DNA of 38,609 nt from Roseivivax halodurans JCM 10272 (lineage in GTDB: Bacteria; Pseudomonadota; Alphaproteobacteria; Rhodobacterales; Rhodobacteraceae). The stretch lies in the NCBI RefSeq assembly GCF_000521785.1, contig NZ_JALZ01000025.1, positions 1 through 38,609 of the forward strand. The letters run 5' to 3'. Position numbers and translations under genes: made by a program. This document shows positions 1 through 8,827 of the stretch, one piece after another (within the stretch, counting starts at the first letter, position 1; every line of letters starts with the position of its first letter). The notes beneath the pieces are model-generated. The model had not been told where the DNA came from, made no database searches, and was given only the letters and a program-made list of their open reading frames with translations.

Positions 1-356
1 GACCGGTTGAATCCGCCCAATACCTGTCCATCAGGTATACGGAGCGGCTCGGCGAGGCTGGCATCGAGCCGTCGGTCGGCAGTGTGGGCGACAGCTACGA
101 CAACGCACTGGCCGAGACGATCAACGGCCTGTTCAAAGCCGAGGTCATTCACCGCCGTGGTCCGTGGCGCAGCTTCGAAGCCGTGGAATATGCGACCCTC
201 GAATGGGTGGACTGGTTCAACAACCGTCGCCTGCTCGAGCCCATCGGGAACATCCCACCCGCAGAAGCCGAAGCCAACTTCTATGCAGTTCTGGAAAATG
301 AAGCCGCGGCTGCGTAACTAACGAAACTCAGCCTCCAACAGATCCGGGGCGGTTCA
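1..356 (+). mobile_element. Right end of an IS3-family insertion sequence
   Basis: The window opens inside an IS3-family element. The 3' part of its transposase gene is followed about 15 bases after the stop by a terminal inverted repeat at about 331-356 that ends in TTCA, as expected for the TG...CA ends of IS3 elements. The left part lies outside the window, so element length and target duplication cannot be judged. Confidence 0.8.
3..317 (+). CDS. IS3-family transposase OrfB, C-terminal part (cut by window edge)
   Basis: This is the C-terminal ~104 residues of an IS3 OrfB (rve/DDE integrase). The frame is open from base 3. It contains SVGDSYDNALAE, in which the E of the DDE triad follows the conserved DN, then the WVDWFNNRRL segment typical of the family tail, and it stops at 315-317. 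The upstream catalytic D residues are beyond the window edge, so intactness is unknown. Confidence 0.85.
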   Translation, partial: PVESAQYLSIRYTERLGEAGIEPSVGSVGDSYDNALAETINGLFKAEVIHRRGPWRSFEAVEYATLEWVDWFNNRRLLEPIGNIPPAEAEANFYAVLENEAAAA

Positions 357-408
357 GTCTCACCATCATCGCCCAATGAGAAGGCGGGCGACGTAGAAGG
401 ACATTTGT

Positions 409-3090
409 TTAGCGTAACTCACCAAGGGGAAACATCAGCCTCCCGACAATTCGACGCGTACGGCCTCGCATGGACCGCACAAACATAATCGGATCTATTT
501 CGAATGAATTGAGCATGTCCGAACCATGCCGACCACAAAATAATCTTCTCCCTACAGGAATCCACATGCCGAAGATTCCAGCTGGCCCCATTACGTTTCC
601 TTGCGGGTAAAGTAGCGCACAGAGACGCGGTCTCCGGAAAGCCCAGTGCTGGCTTGAAAACTCGGCGGGTTCGGACAAAAATTCGTGTAAACGCTTTGGC
701 GTTGAGAGGCGCGCGTAGAACACTGCGACAATCGGAGTTAAGAACCAAAACCTCCACCCAAACAAACCATAGTTGACGATCCTAGATCTCTTAACTATCA
801 TTTTTTCGCGCTTCGGTTTCGAGTGAGTTGTCCTACTTTTGTCCTTCGGACCAAGCTTGGCCTTCCGACCGCGTCTGGAGGGCGACGCATATCTCTGGTA
901 AACTCGCTCTATTAAGGTAATTTCCTCGACGAAAACCGGAGCCTGCTTGGGAACAACGTTACGGGCCTCAAACAGAGAGGTATCTTCGTGCGATAGATAG
1001 TCTCTTGCGATCTCCATGTTCGTTACGGAATAATCGCTCATCAGAGATTCGGCCTGCTCTAAAGTAAGCATCCATGGTTTCGGTTGTGGCAAACCGCGTT
1101 CGCTACGCCAATTGCACAACATTTCTCCGACGTCCTCAATAAAGTCAAAATAATCATCGCGCCCCCTGAATTCAAGCTTGTTATATAATCTAATGATTTC
1201 GATATGACCCCCAATCAGCCTTGAATCATTACGCTGCTTTCTTTCAGGGCGTGGCAAATCTACTAAGCCTTGTATATCAATCGATTTAGCGAAATCGGAA
1301 ATGATGTCTCCGCCATACAATGAATTATCACTATATATTCGAACCTGAATATTCTCCCTGCCGACCTTTTCGGCCCACGATTTCAAGGTGGCAAGGTAAT
1401 TGAGTCGGCGTCGGGTATTAGGCTGAGAGATCCAATCGCCAATCGATAAATTTAACCGTCCTATCGCCCCGCCAGCCACGAATTCGCAATACTGAGAGTT
1501 CGCCCATTCGTCCTGACGCCGCAAGTAGACGAGAACTTTGATCTCATATTCGGAGAGATAATCAACTAATTGACATGCACTTTCCTGTAAGAAGTAAGCT
1601 TCGCTAGAAAGTATGACCGTATGGATCCGTCCTTGCATCAGCGCCAAACCGTTCCGAATATGTTCGCGCAAATTTGGATCGTTCTGGACAGCGGCTTTCG
1701 TGAATTTAGAGTGACCCGCCTGTTTGTGTGGTCGCGTCGGCTGCCAGAATAATCCGACCTCTGGCACCCACACGCCACCGCGTAGTAGAGCAGGCCTGTT
1801 CTTGTCTAGCATATGCTGTATAGTTGTACTTCCAGTCTTCGTGGCCCCAATGTGGATTATGACACGAGGCCTTGGCTGAAAATCGCTGCTCTCTTGCGGA
1901 GATTGTCTCTTTACTTTATCGTTCCGAGCATACTGATTCAGGAACTTCTGGAAATCACGCTCCGAGTTGCTCTTCGGCTCTGTTAAAAACTCATAGTAGA
2001 GCTGCCCCTGTGAAATCGCGCATCGATTTACCGCTATATCAACGAAATCAAACTTACGCGCTCGCAAAGCTGATACAATCAAGCCATAGGCGCCTGAAAG
2101 CAGAAGCTTCCGGTTCACAGGAAGTGGACTCTCGGTGAAGTCGGCGCCAAGAAAGTCTAGGGAGTCAAGCGATGAAGCGACTCTCTCCATATATTCCCTT
2201 GGACTATCCACACATTTAGTTAGCTGTTGATACCAAAACCCGAAGAATAACCAATGGATGAAATGGGATAGTTGAAAGCGCAGATGCTCTCGAAGAATGC
2301 TCCCCCTTTCATCAGCCCCTTCCACCTTCAGCAGAGTGCATACTTCCTCAAAGTTTTGCAAGTACCTCTCAACATCGAGGGCGTTTTTTCCTCTCCTAGC
2401 GGTAGAATTTTTCCTAATCCTGTACATGAAGCAAGTACTTGTCGTTAAAGTAATAATCTTAGCCCGAAGGAGCGCCTTAAGAAGGAAGGCGCGCTCCTCC
2501 CACTGTGCTGTCGTGAAGAATATATCATTCCGTTCAATAAAAATTCTTCGATATAGCCATAAGCAAAAGTGACGGCTATGCAGTATATTTAGGTTACTCT
2601 TGAAATCGGTCTTCGCAACATACTCTTGAAAGTACTCCTCAGTCCTATCTGACTTAACTTTGACAAGGTTATCGCTATCATCGAAGATAGCTTCTCCGGC
2701 CTTTTTTGCACGTGTCATGTCCGCGCCATTTTCTTCCGCCGCGGCAACGATTTCTGCAAGAAAATTTGGATCAACAAGCCAATCATCAGAGTCAATGAAC
2801 CAGATGTAATCGCCCTTTGCTACCTTCAGCCCCTCGTTACGCGCGAACCCTTGACCAACATTTTCCTGGAGCCTGAGTGGTTTGATGCGATGATCCGCCG
2901 CGGCGAGTCGATCTATTATTTTTTGCGACCTGTCGGGTGACGCATCGTTTACGGGAATAATCTCAATTTCCCGAAGGCTCTGTTTTTGGATTGAATTGAT
3001 GCACTTTTCAACATATTTCTCCACCCCGTGAACTGGTAGTATAACGGAGACACGAGGTTTATTAATTGAAAGTGCTTCTTTGTTTTTCAT
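409..3090 (-). CDS. Fused GT2 glycosyltransferase and sulfotransferase-like protein
   Basis: An 893-residue cytoplasmic protein. Residues ~12-230 form a GT2 (GT-A) domain starting PRVSVILPVHG, with metal/nucleotide motif DSDD at 100-103. Residues ~408-620 form a sulfotransferase-like domain with P-loop GATKTGST (415-422) for PAPS and YLRRQDEWANSQY (522-534). Residues ~775-893 are an uncharacterised C-terminal domain. All of this aligns with the C-terminal two thirds of the 1256-residue protein at 16456-20226, which has an additional KpsC-like N-terminus. The gene is visibly AT-richer than the sqdB region, which suggests separate acquisition. It is isolated between IS remnants; no strong Shine-Dalgarno precedes the ATG. 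Likely role, inferred: adding a sugar and a sulfate to a capsule or exopolysaccharide. Acceptor and sugar cannot be read from sequence. Confidence 0.85.
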   Translation of the reverse strand: MKNKEALSINKPRVSVILPVHGVEKYVEKCINSIQKQSLREIEIIPVNDASPDRSQKIIDRLAAADHRIKPLRLQENVGQGFARNEGLKVAKGDYIWFIDSDDWLVDPNFLAEIVAAAEENGADMTRAKKAGEAIFDDSDNLVKVKSDRTEEYFQEYVAKTDFKSNLNILHSRHFCLWLYRRIFIERNDIFFTTAQWEERAFLLKALLRAKIITLTTSTCFMYRIRKNSTARRGKNALDVERYLQNFEEVCTLLKVEGADERGSILREHLRFQLSHFIHWLFFGFWYQQLTKCVDSPREYMERVASSLDSLDFLGADFTESPLPVNRKLLLSGAYGLIVSALRARKFDFVDIAVNRCAISQGQLYYEFLTEPKSNSERDFQKFLNQYARNDKVKRQSPQESSDFQPRPRVIIHIGATKTGSTTIQHMLDKNRPALLRGGVWVPEVGLFWQPTRPHKQAGHSKFTKAAVQNDPNLREHIRNGLALMQGRIHTVILSSEAYFLQESACQLVDYLSEYEIKVLVYLRRQDEWANSQYCEFVAGGAIGRLNLSIGDWISQPNTRRRLNYLATLKSWAEKVGRENIQVRIYSDNSLYGGDIISDFAKSIDIQGLVDLPRPERKQRNDSRLIGGHIEIIRLYNKLEFRGRDDYFDFIEDVGEMLCNWRSERGLPQPKPWMLTLEQAESLMSDYSVTNMEIARDYLSHEDTSLFEARNVVPKQAPVFVEEITLIERVYQRYASPSRRGRKAKLGPKDKSRTTHSKPKREKMIVKRSRIVNYGLFGWRFWFLTPIVAVFYARLSTPKRLHEFLSEPAEFSSQHWAFRRPRLCALLYPQGNVMGPAGIFGMWIPVGRRLFCGRHGSDMLNSFEIDPIMFVRSMRGRTRRIVGRLMFPLGELR

Positions 3091-3197
3091 TCTTCGGACG
3101 TTCTGTAATTTTCAAGGTATGTTATTGCTCGTAATCGTAAAACGTGATTGACGCAAGGGTACTGGGGGGCTGGCTTTGCCTCCGTTTCGCCTGACAC

Positions 3198-3283
3198 TCA
3201 GGCCGTTGCGGTTTGAGCTTGGATGAACTCGCGAGGCGAGTGCATCTTCAGCGCTGAATGCGAATGACTTGTGTTGCAGTCGG
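3198..3283 (-). pseudogene. IS3-family OrfB C-terminal remnant
   Basis: The minus strand encodes about 27 residues, including HSALKMHSPREF, then a stop at 3198-3200. This matches the tail of IS3 OrfB proteins (HSSLGY-TPAEF type). The upstream part is missing because the IS110-derived mini-element begins at 3285. The element's outer end probably lies near 3160-3180, but I could not define its inverted repeat. It is a decayed fragment with no function. Confidence 0.65.
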
Positions 3284-3284
3284 T

Positions 3285-3371
3285 GTTGATGATGTGACCG
3301 CCCCCCGACGGCATCGATGTGCCAAGGTGGGTCTGCGACGATCCACGAAGGAGGACGGTCACATCATCAAC
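3285..3371. mobile_element. 87-bp mini-element derived from an IS110-family end
   Basis: Perfect 16-base inverted repeats bound this stretch: GTTGATGATGTGACCG at 3285-3300 and its complement at 3356-3371. The inner part is nearly identical to the left end of the IS110-type element at 38005-38079, up to and including its ribosome binding site (GGAGGACGGTCA). It looks like a deletion derivative keeping only the two ends of an IS110-type element. Such elements can be mobilised in trans; whether this one is, cannot be told. Confidence 0.65.
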
Positions 3372-3456
3372 GCCCATGCCGGTTCACATCTTGAAACTTC
3401 GTCCCCTTTCCTACAGGTGCTCCCCGCAAGCAACCATGCGCAATGAAGTTACTGAG

Positions 3457-4551
3457 ATGCCCGACCTGAAAACCCACTTTACCAACAAGAACATCGTTGT
3501 CACAGGAGGCGTCGGCTCCGTAGGCCGGGAAATCGTCGAAAAGCTTCTCGAGTTCTCTCCAAACCTCGTTCGGGTGGTCGATAACAACGAAAGCGGTCTC
3601 TTTGACATGGAGATGAGCTTTGCCGGTCACGGCAACATCGAGTTCTACCTCGCCGATATCACGGACGAGCGAGAGATCCGGCGAACCTTCTCGAACATGG
3701 ACATGTGTTTCCACTCCGCAGCGCTCAAGCACGTGCCCTCCTGCGAGAGGAGCCCCTTCTCGGCGGTGAACGTCAACATCCAGGGCTGCGAGACGGTTGG
3801 ACGGGCCGCCATAGAGGCAGGGCTCGAAAAGGTGATCTTCACCTCCTCGGATAAGGCGGTAAACCCGACCAACGTGATGGGCACAACCAAGCTGATGGGA
3901 GAGCGCCTTTTCACCGCGATGAACTTCCTGCGCTCCCAGCAGCACAAGACAAAGTTCTCCTGTACGCGTTTCGGGAATGTCCTGGGCTCCCGGGGGTCCG
4001 TCGTGCCTCTTTTCGCCAATCAAATCGCGAAGGGCGGACCGATCACCCTAACCGACGACCGCATGAGCCGCTTCGTGATGACCATGTCCCAAGCGGCGGA
4101 TCTGGTGATCGAGAGCATGGTCTTGGCAAAGGGCGGTGAGGTCTTCATTACCAAGATGCCGGTTCTGAGGATCAGGGACCTCGCCCGCGTCATGATCGAC
4201 CGCTTGGCCCCTCTCTACGGCTACACCCCCACCGACATAAAGGTTAACACCGTAGGCGCCCGGCCGGGCGAGAAGATGTGGGAGGAGCTTTCCACCGAGG
4301 AGGAGGCCGGCCGTCTGCTCGAAGGCGAAAAGTTTCTCGTGGTCCTGCCGGCGGGTCACACCCGGGCGCAACGAGAACAGACCTACGCCTACGAGGAAGT
4401 CAGTCTCGACCCCTCCGAGGTGGTCTACCACTCTGACCGACAGCCGATCATGGACGACCAACAGATAGCGGATCTTCTGATGGAAGACGCGGTCCTGCCC
4501 TCCGAGGTCAGAACGCTCGTGGACAGCATGCAGACGGGAGAGCAGCAATGA
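3457..4551 (+). CDS. UDP-sugar 4,6-dehydratase (PseB/CapE/CapD-type SDR)
   Basis: A 364-residue extended short-chain dehydrogenase. It has the NAD(P) Rossmann motif TGGVGSVG (residues 16-23), HSAALKHVP (86-94), and SSDKAVNPTNVMGTTK (130-145), in which the usual YxxxK is replaced by MxxxK, a hallmark of the PseB/FlaA1/CapE branch. RPGEKMWEEL near the C-terminus is also typical. Members convert UDP-GlcNAc to UDP-4-keto-6-deoxy-hexosamines, the first step to 6-deoxy or aminodeoxy sugars; exact substrate and C5 stereochemistry are not decidable here. The start at 3457 is preferred (GAAG eight bases upstream, and the usual family N-terminus); 3436 is the alternative. Its stop overlaps the sqdB start (ATGA), so the two are translationally coupled. 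Confidence 0.85.
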   Translation: MPDLKTHFTNKNIVVTGGVGSVGREIVEKLLEFSPNLVRVVDNNESGLFDMEMSFAGHGNIEFYLADITDEREIRRTFSNMDMCFHSAALKHVPSCERSPFSAVNVNIQGCETVGRAAIEAGLEKVIFTSSDKAVNPTNVMGTTKLMGERLFTAMNFLRSQQHKTKFSCTRFGNVLGSRGSVVPLFANQIAKGGPITLTDDRMSRFVMTMSQAADLVIESMVLAKGGEVFITKMPVLRIRDLARVMIDRLAPLYGYTPTDIKVNTVGARPGEKMWEELSTEEEAGRLLEGEKFLVVLPAGHTRAQREQTYAYEEVSLDPSEVVYHSDRQPIMDDQQIADLLMEDAVLPSEVRTLVDSMQTGEQQ

Positions 4552-5699
4552 AGGTTCTTATCCTCGGAGGCGATGGCTACATCGGATGGCCAACGGCGAT
4601 GAAACTCTCGGCCACGGGCCATGAGGTCATGGCCGTGGACAACTACCTCCGGCGTCGCCTCATGCGGGACATCGACTGCGAGGCCCTCTTCGAGGTCCCC
4701 AATCTCCACGAAAGGGCCCGCGTCTGGGAAGAGAGCTCGGGCAAGAGCGTCGAGGTCCGCATCGGCGACCTCGACGACTGGAGCTTCATCTCCTCCATCT
4801 TCGAAGAATTTAAGCCAGACTCCATCATCCATTATGCGGAACAACCCTCTGCGCCCTACTCGATGCTCGACCGGCGCGCCGCGCGCTTGACGCTCGACAA
4901 CAACCTCGGCGTCACCTTCAACGTCATCCAGGCGATGGCGGAATATACGCCCGAGGCACATCTGGTGAAGCTCGGCACCATGGGGGAATACGGCACTCCC
5001 AATATCGATATCGAGGAGGGTTGGATCGAGATCGAGCACAAGGGCCGCAGCGACAAGTTCCTGTTTCCCCGAGCTGCAGGCTCTTTCTACCATACCACCA
5101 AGGTCCTCGATACCGACATGCTGTGGTTCTACGTGCGTGTCTGGGGCCTGCGGGTGACGGATCTCATGCAGGGTCCCGTCTACGGTCTGGCGACCGAGGA
5201 AAGCGGCGAGGACGACCGGCTCTATTCCTTCCTGAACTACGACGAGGTCTTCGGCACCGTCCTGAACCGCTTTATGGTTCAGGCGGTCGCGGGTTACCCT
5301 CTCACCGTCTACGGCCGCGGTGGCCAGACGCGCGGATATCTCCACCTCAAGGACGCACTCCAATGCGTCCAGCTCGCCGTGGAGACCCCGGCAGACAAGG
5401 GAGAACTCAGGGTCTTCAACCAGTTCGTGGAGACCTTCTCGGTGAACGATCTGGCCGAACTCGTCAGAAAGAGTGGAGAGCGGCTCGGCCTTCAGGTTGA
5501 GGTCAAGAACCTGCCCAACCCACGTAAGGAAGCGGAAGAGCATTACTACAATCCGGCGCACACCGGCTTGATCGATCTTGGGTTGCAGCCCAACAAGCTG
5601 ACCGACGAGGTCGTGGACCACATGATGGAGATCACCATGCGGTATCGTGACCAGATTTCGACCGACCGGATTTTCCGCGGAGTGAAGTGGAAAAAGTGA
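4548..5699 (+). CDS. sqdB: UDP-sulfoquinovose synthase
   Basis: A 383-residue SDR enzyme that makes UDP-sulfoquinovose from UDP-glucose and sulfite using bound NAD+ (EC 3.13.1.1). Diagnostic features are the nucleotide-binding GGDGYIGWPT (8-17), EQPSAPYSM (98-106), DNNLGVTFN (117-125), KLGTMGEYGTP (141-151) with T144, and AGSFYHTTK (177-185) with Y181 and K185. These match SQD1/SqdB catalytic positions T145, Y182 and K186 with an offset of one. Length is normal for the family. Overlap with the dehydratase upstream and the cysH gene 43 bases downstream tie it to sulfite supply. No sqdC/sqdD lipid glycosyltransferase partner is present, so the sugar is more likely used in a polysaccharide than in the lipid SQDG; this last step is inference. 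Confidence 0.88.
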   Translation: MKVLILGGDGYIGWPTAMKLSATGHEVMAVDNYLRRRLMRDIDCEALFEVPNLHERARVWEESSGKSVEVRIGDLDDWSFISSIFEEFKPDSIIHYAEQPSAPYSMLDRRAARLTLDNNLGVTFNVIQAMAEYTPEAHLVKLGTMGEYGTPNIDIEEGWIEIEHKGRSDKFLFPRAAGSFYHTTKVLDTDMLWFYVRVWGLRVTDLMQGPVYGLATEESGEDDRLYSFLNYDEVFGTVLNRFMVQAVAGYPLTVYGRGGQTRGYLHLKDALQCVQLAVETPADKGELRVFNQFVETFSVNDLAELVRKSGERLGLQVEVKNLPNPRKEAEEHYYNPAHTGLIDLGLQPNKLTDEVVDHMMEITMRYRDQISTDRIFRGVKWKK

Positions 5700-5742
5700 A
5701 GCGCCGTGTCGCGATCTCGATCCTAGGCCGAAAGTAGTTCCG

Positions 5743-6486
5743 ATGGCTGTTAAAATGTCCGATTCCTGGCCCCCCGGGGGGGTCGACCCCCTGATCGAGT
5801 CGCTCGCGGCGGATCACGGGATCGATGCTGGGCGACCGGACGTGGAGACGCTCCTCCGGGACCCTCGGCTGGGACGAGTTGCGGTGGTCTCCTCCTTCGG
5901 TGCCGACAGCATTGCACTGCTGCATTACATCTCCCGTGTCCGGACGGACTGGCCGGTACTCTTTCTGGAAACCGGAAAGCACTTCCGCGAGACGCTCGAC
6001 TACGTCGATGCCGTCTCCGAACGGCTGGGCCTCAAGGTCGAGAAACTGCAACCCTCCTTCCAAACACTCGAGGAAGAGGACCCCGACGGAACGCTCTGGT
6101 CCGCCTTCCCGGACTATTGCTGCCAGATCCGCAAGGTCTTTCCGCTCCAGGACGCTCTGGAAGGCTATGACACCTGGATTTCGGGTCGGAAGCGCTTCCA
6201 GGCGGCGACGCGCCATGCACTCCCCCTACTCGAACGGGATGGGGAGCACCTCAAGATCAACCCTTTCGCCATGTGGTCGGAAGAGAACATTTCGGGCTAT
6301 ATTGACCGGCTCTACCTGCCGCGCCACCCTCTGGTAGCCGAAGGCTATCCGTCGATCGGCTGCGCCAACTGCACGCGCCGCGTGGCCGAGGGCGAGGATC
6401 CGAGAGCGGGCCGTTGGGCCCATGTTCCTGACAAGACCGAATGCGGTATTCACCTGGGGCCAGATGGAAAGTTTCGCAGAAGATAA
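5743..6486 (+). CDS. cysH: APS/PAPS reductase (phosphoadenylyl-sulfate reductase, CysH)
   Basis: A 247-residue cytoplasmic enzyme that reduces adenylyl sulfate or its 3'-phosphate form to sulfite with thioredoxin. It has the PP-loop-like SSFGADS (50-56), the cysteine pair CC at 126-127 and CANC at 207-210 that hold a [4Fe-4S] cluster, and ECGIH with catalytic Cys234. The Cys pairs mark the iron-sulfur APS-reductase type. Sulfite is the sulfur donor of SqdB, whose gene ends 43 bases upstream, so this copy probably feeds UDP-sulfoquinovose synthesis rather than cysteine synthesis (inference). The second Met (5755) is an alternative start. The 3' end overlaps the next gene by 23 bases. A GC palindrome sits in codons ~10-16. 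Confidence 0.88.
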   Translation: MAVKMSDSWPPGGVDPLIESLAADHGIDAGRPDVETLLRDPRLGRVAVVSSFGADSIALLHYISRVRTDWPVLFLETGKHFRETLDYVDAVSERLGLKVEKLQPSFQTLEEEDPDGTLWSAFPDYCCQIRKVFPLQDALEGYDTWISGRKRFQAATRHALPLLERDGEHLKINPFAMWSEENISGYIDRLYLPRHPLVAEGYPSIGCANCTRRVAEGEDPRAGRWAHVPDKTECGIHLGPDGKFRRR

Positions 6487-8827
6487 AGAGTTACAGGCCG
6501 TTTCCAAGGAGAGCGAAGTACCTCGGCGCTTCGAAGTGCTCCCCGGGAGAATCTATGAATTGCGGCTCCTACTGCAGCGGAGTAGGCTTGGCCACAAGGG
6601 TCAGGAGATGTCCCGGGCGCCAGTCTACGCCGTGTTCCGAGACCGCCAGGGACGCCGACTGGATCCCCGGCTGATACAGGGGACACCGGTCATCGGGGGC
6701 CAGGACCCAATGTCCGTAGAGACGCTTCCCCCTTGCAAGTTGACCGAGCAGGTCCTGGCAGGAGGCGAGGCCTCGCGTTTCCTTCTTGCGCCCCCCGGAG
6801 CCACGGACTTGGTGCTGGAGGGATGGGCCAACTCCACGGTCCTGCGCCGTGCCTCGCTCCATCCTCTCTCAATCCTCTGGTCCGGCCCGGAGGGAAAGAA
6901 ATTCGCCGAGCAGGTCGATAGAATTACCGCGCTGCGCCGAGGCCTGCTAGAGCAGGCTCTAAAACCAGGCGAGAGCTCGCGGGCAGCGCTGGAGGTTCTG
7001 GAGGAGGCGCCGCGGCAGCAGATCGCCGACCTGCTCCGTTATTTCCAGCCTGGCGGAAACTGGGAGCCGGTGATTGAGTCCTTGGGCAACGGTGCAGAGC
7101 GGGACGATTTCCGACTCCGGACGGACCGTCTACGGGCCCAGGTCGAGACGCCGCTCCGGCTGGGATTCATCGGATCCGAACGCGGTTACGAGCGCCTGGC
7201 CGGGATCAGCGAAATTTTTTGGCTCAGGGAAAATGAGGTCGAAGCTCAGATCGACCTTCTCTCCCTCGAGACGATCGTGATCGAGACCGTGCCAGCCAGC
7301 GGGCTGAGCAAGGAGGATGCTGACTGGTCTCTCGCATTCTCGACCCTCGACGGCAGCCTACCCGAGCGCGGTGCCCGGCTCTTCGACGCGGCGAAAGCCG
7401 TAGGAATTCCAGTACATCTCTGGGCCACCGGCGCGGCGGAGATCGCCCCCCTATGGCAGGAGACCGCTCGCCAAGCGAACCGTGTGCTCGCTGAAGTGAC
7501 CGGCCAGAAGGGGGAGGACTGGTCACCCATTTCGCCTGATGTCTTGCTGCCCTCTACCACCGAACCAACCGCCTGCTCAGTGGCGCGCCAGACCCCGCCG
7601 CCAGCGGATCTGATGCTGATCCCCACGGCATCGGACATCTTCCAGTATCCGGACTTCGCCGAGTTCGTGGATACTCCCGGCCTCTACGCCCCCCTGCTGA
7701 CCGAATTCCGGTATCGCTTCACGCCCTTGTCCTTGCGCGAGCGTTTGTCCCGTGCCGACTCGCAGATCTACGGCGATCACACGCGCTCCGAAGAGCGTGC
7801 CCTGCTCGCCTCGGCACGGATTGTCTTGCTGCCCGCTTGCAGCCTACGGCCGGATGCCGAACTTGTGCAGATGGCCCTGGACGCCATAGCCTCGGGCGCG
7901 ATCCCGGTCCTCTGGGGTACGCCACGCACGATGGCGCCGCAACTGGAGATGCTGGACCGGGTCCTCTCGCCCGCCGACCTCATGGAACTGCAGGCGACCT
8001 ACCGAATCACGTGGGTGCGGGAGCGTCGCTGGCGCGAACTCTACCGGCACGTGATGCGCGAATATGTTTGGACGGCTGCGCACCGCGAGGCGCTTCTGGG
8101 ACGCGACCCCTGCGGCCCAGAAACCGACAAGCCCCGGACAAGCGTCATCTTGGTGACCAAGCGGCCCCGCCTCCTGCATAAATGCCTTGAGACGTTCCGC
8201 TCGCAAAGCTGGGACAACAAGGAACTGATCCTGATCTTCAACACTGGCGAGATTCCTGAGGATCTGCCCGAGCTCGCCCCCAACGAACGGGTCTTCGCGC
8301 TGCCAGAGGCCGCGAACATCGGCGAATGCCTCAATCGTGGCATTGCGCAATCCACGGGACGATACTGGTGCAAACTCGATGACGACGATTTCTACGGCAG
8401 AACCTATTTGGAGGAGGCAGTCTACTATTATCGATCTACCCAGGCTGACGTGGTCGGAAGGCAATCGGTATACTTTTACTTTTCAGGGAATGGAGTAACA
8501 TACTCTCGCGAAGAAGTGGCTCAAAGATGTGGGTGTATTCTAGCGAAAGAACATGGGCATATAGCAGGTGCAACTCTATCTGCCGATACAGCCAGTTACA
8601 TTGTTCCGTTCTCACATAAAGATCGAAACTCAGCAGACTCTAATTGGGTCGCAAACCATCGGGACCAAGGATATCGTATTTATAGTGCAGACTGCACTTC
8701 TATGATTGTCTATCGAGACTCCGATGAGAGCACGCATACGTGGAAAATAAGCTCTGCGAAAGGTGTTGTCAGTCAGCTAAAGATGCGTCTCGATCGAAAT
8801 CTTCTTGACATCTTGGAAATCGAATGA
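6464..8827 (+). CDS. Two-domain glycosyltransferase (CgeB-like GT-B plus GT2)
   Basis: A 787-residue protein. Residues ~1-170 are unassigned. Residues ~220-520 resemble CgeB/Glyco_trans_1_2-type GT-B proteins: a LRLGFIGSERGYERL start, then a late segment where a surface strand (IVLLPA) precedes AIASGAIPVLWGTP. Residues ~550-780 are a GT2 domain beginning TSVILVTKRPRLLHKCL, with DDDDF near residue 638. The start at 6464 overlaps cysH by 23 bases; an earlier ATG at 6422 lies deeper in cysH and is less likely. Two catalytic domains suggest transfer of two sugars in a repeat unit. From about 8410 the codons become abruptly AT-rich, as if the 3' end came from another source. It overlaps the next gene by four bases. 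Confidence 0.8.
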   Translation: MESFAEDKELQAVSKESEVPRRFEVLPGRIYELRLLLQRSRLGHKGQEMSRAPVYAVFRDRQGRRLDPRLIQGTPVIGGQDPMSVETLPPCKLTEQVLAGGEASRFLLAPPGATDLVLEGWANSTVLRRASLHPLSILWSGPEGKKFAEQVDRITALRRGLLEQALKPGESSRAALEVLEEAPRQQIADLLRYFQPGGNWEPVIESLGNGAERDDFRLRTDRLRAQVETPLRLGFIGSERGYERLAGISEIFWLRENEVEAQIDLLSLETIVIETVPASGLSKEDADWSLAFSTLDGSLPERGARLFDAAKAVGIPVHLWATGAAEIAPLWQETARQANRVLAEVTGQKGEDWSPISPDVLLPSTTEPTACSVARQTPPPADLMLIPTASDIFQYPDFAEFVDTPGLYAPLLTEFRYRFTPLSLRERLSRADSQIYGDHTRSEERALLASARIVLLPACSLRPDAELVQMALDAIASGAIPVLWGTPRTMAPQLEMLDRVLSPADLMELQATYRITWVRERRWRELYRHVMREYVWTAAHREALLGRDPCGPETDKPRTSVILVTKRPRLLHKCLETFRSQSWDNKELILIFNTGEIPEDLPELAPNERVFALPEAANIGECLNRGIAQSTGRYWCKLDDDDFYGRTYLEEAVYYYRSTQADVVGRQSVYFYFSGNGVTYSREEVAQRCGCILAKEHGHIAGATLSADTASYIVPFSHKDRNSADSNWVANHRDQGYRIYSADCTSMIVYRDSDESTHTWKISSAKGVVSQLKMRLDRNLLDILEIE

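Noticed and set aside
4425-5621. 398-residue open frame on the minus strand opposite sqdB
   Set aside because: It is the antisense of a well-supported enzyme gene in GC-rich DNA, where long chance frames are common; no recognisable domain.
6422-6463. Upstream ATG for the two-domain glycosyltransferase
   Set aside because: It would add 14 residues encoded entirely within cysH; the ATG at 6464 gives a shorter overlap.
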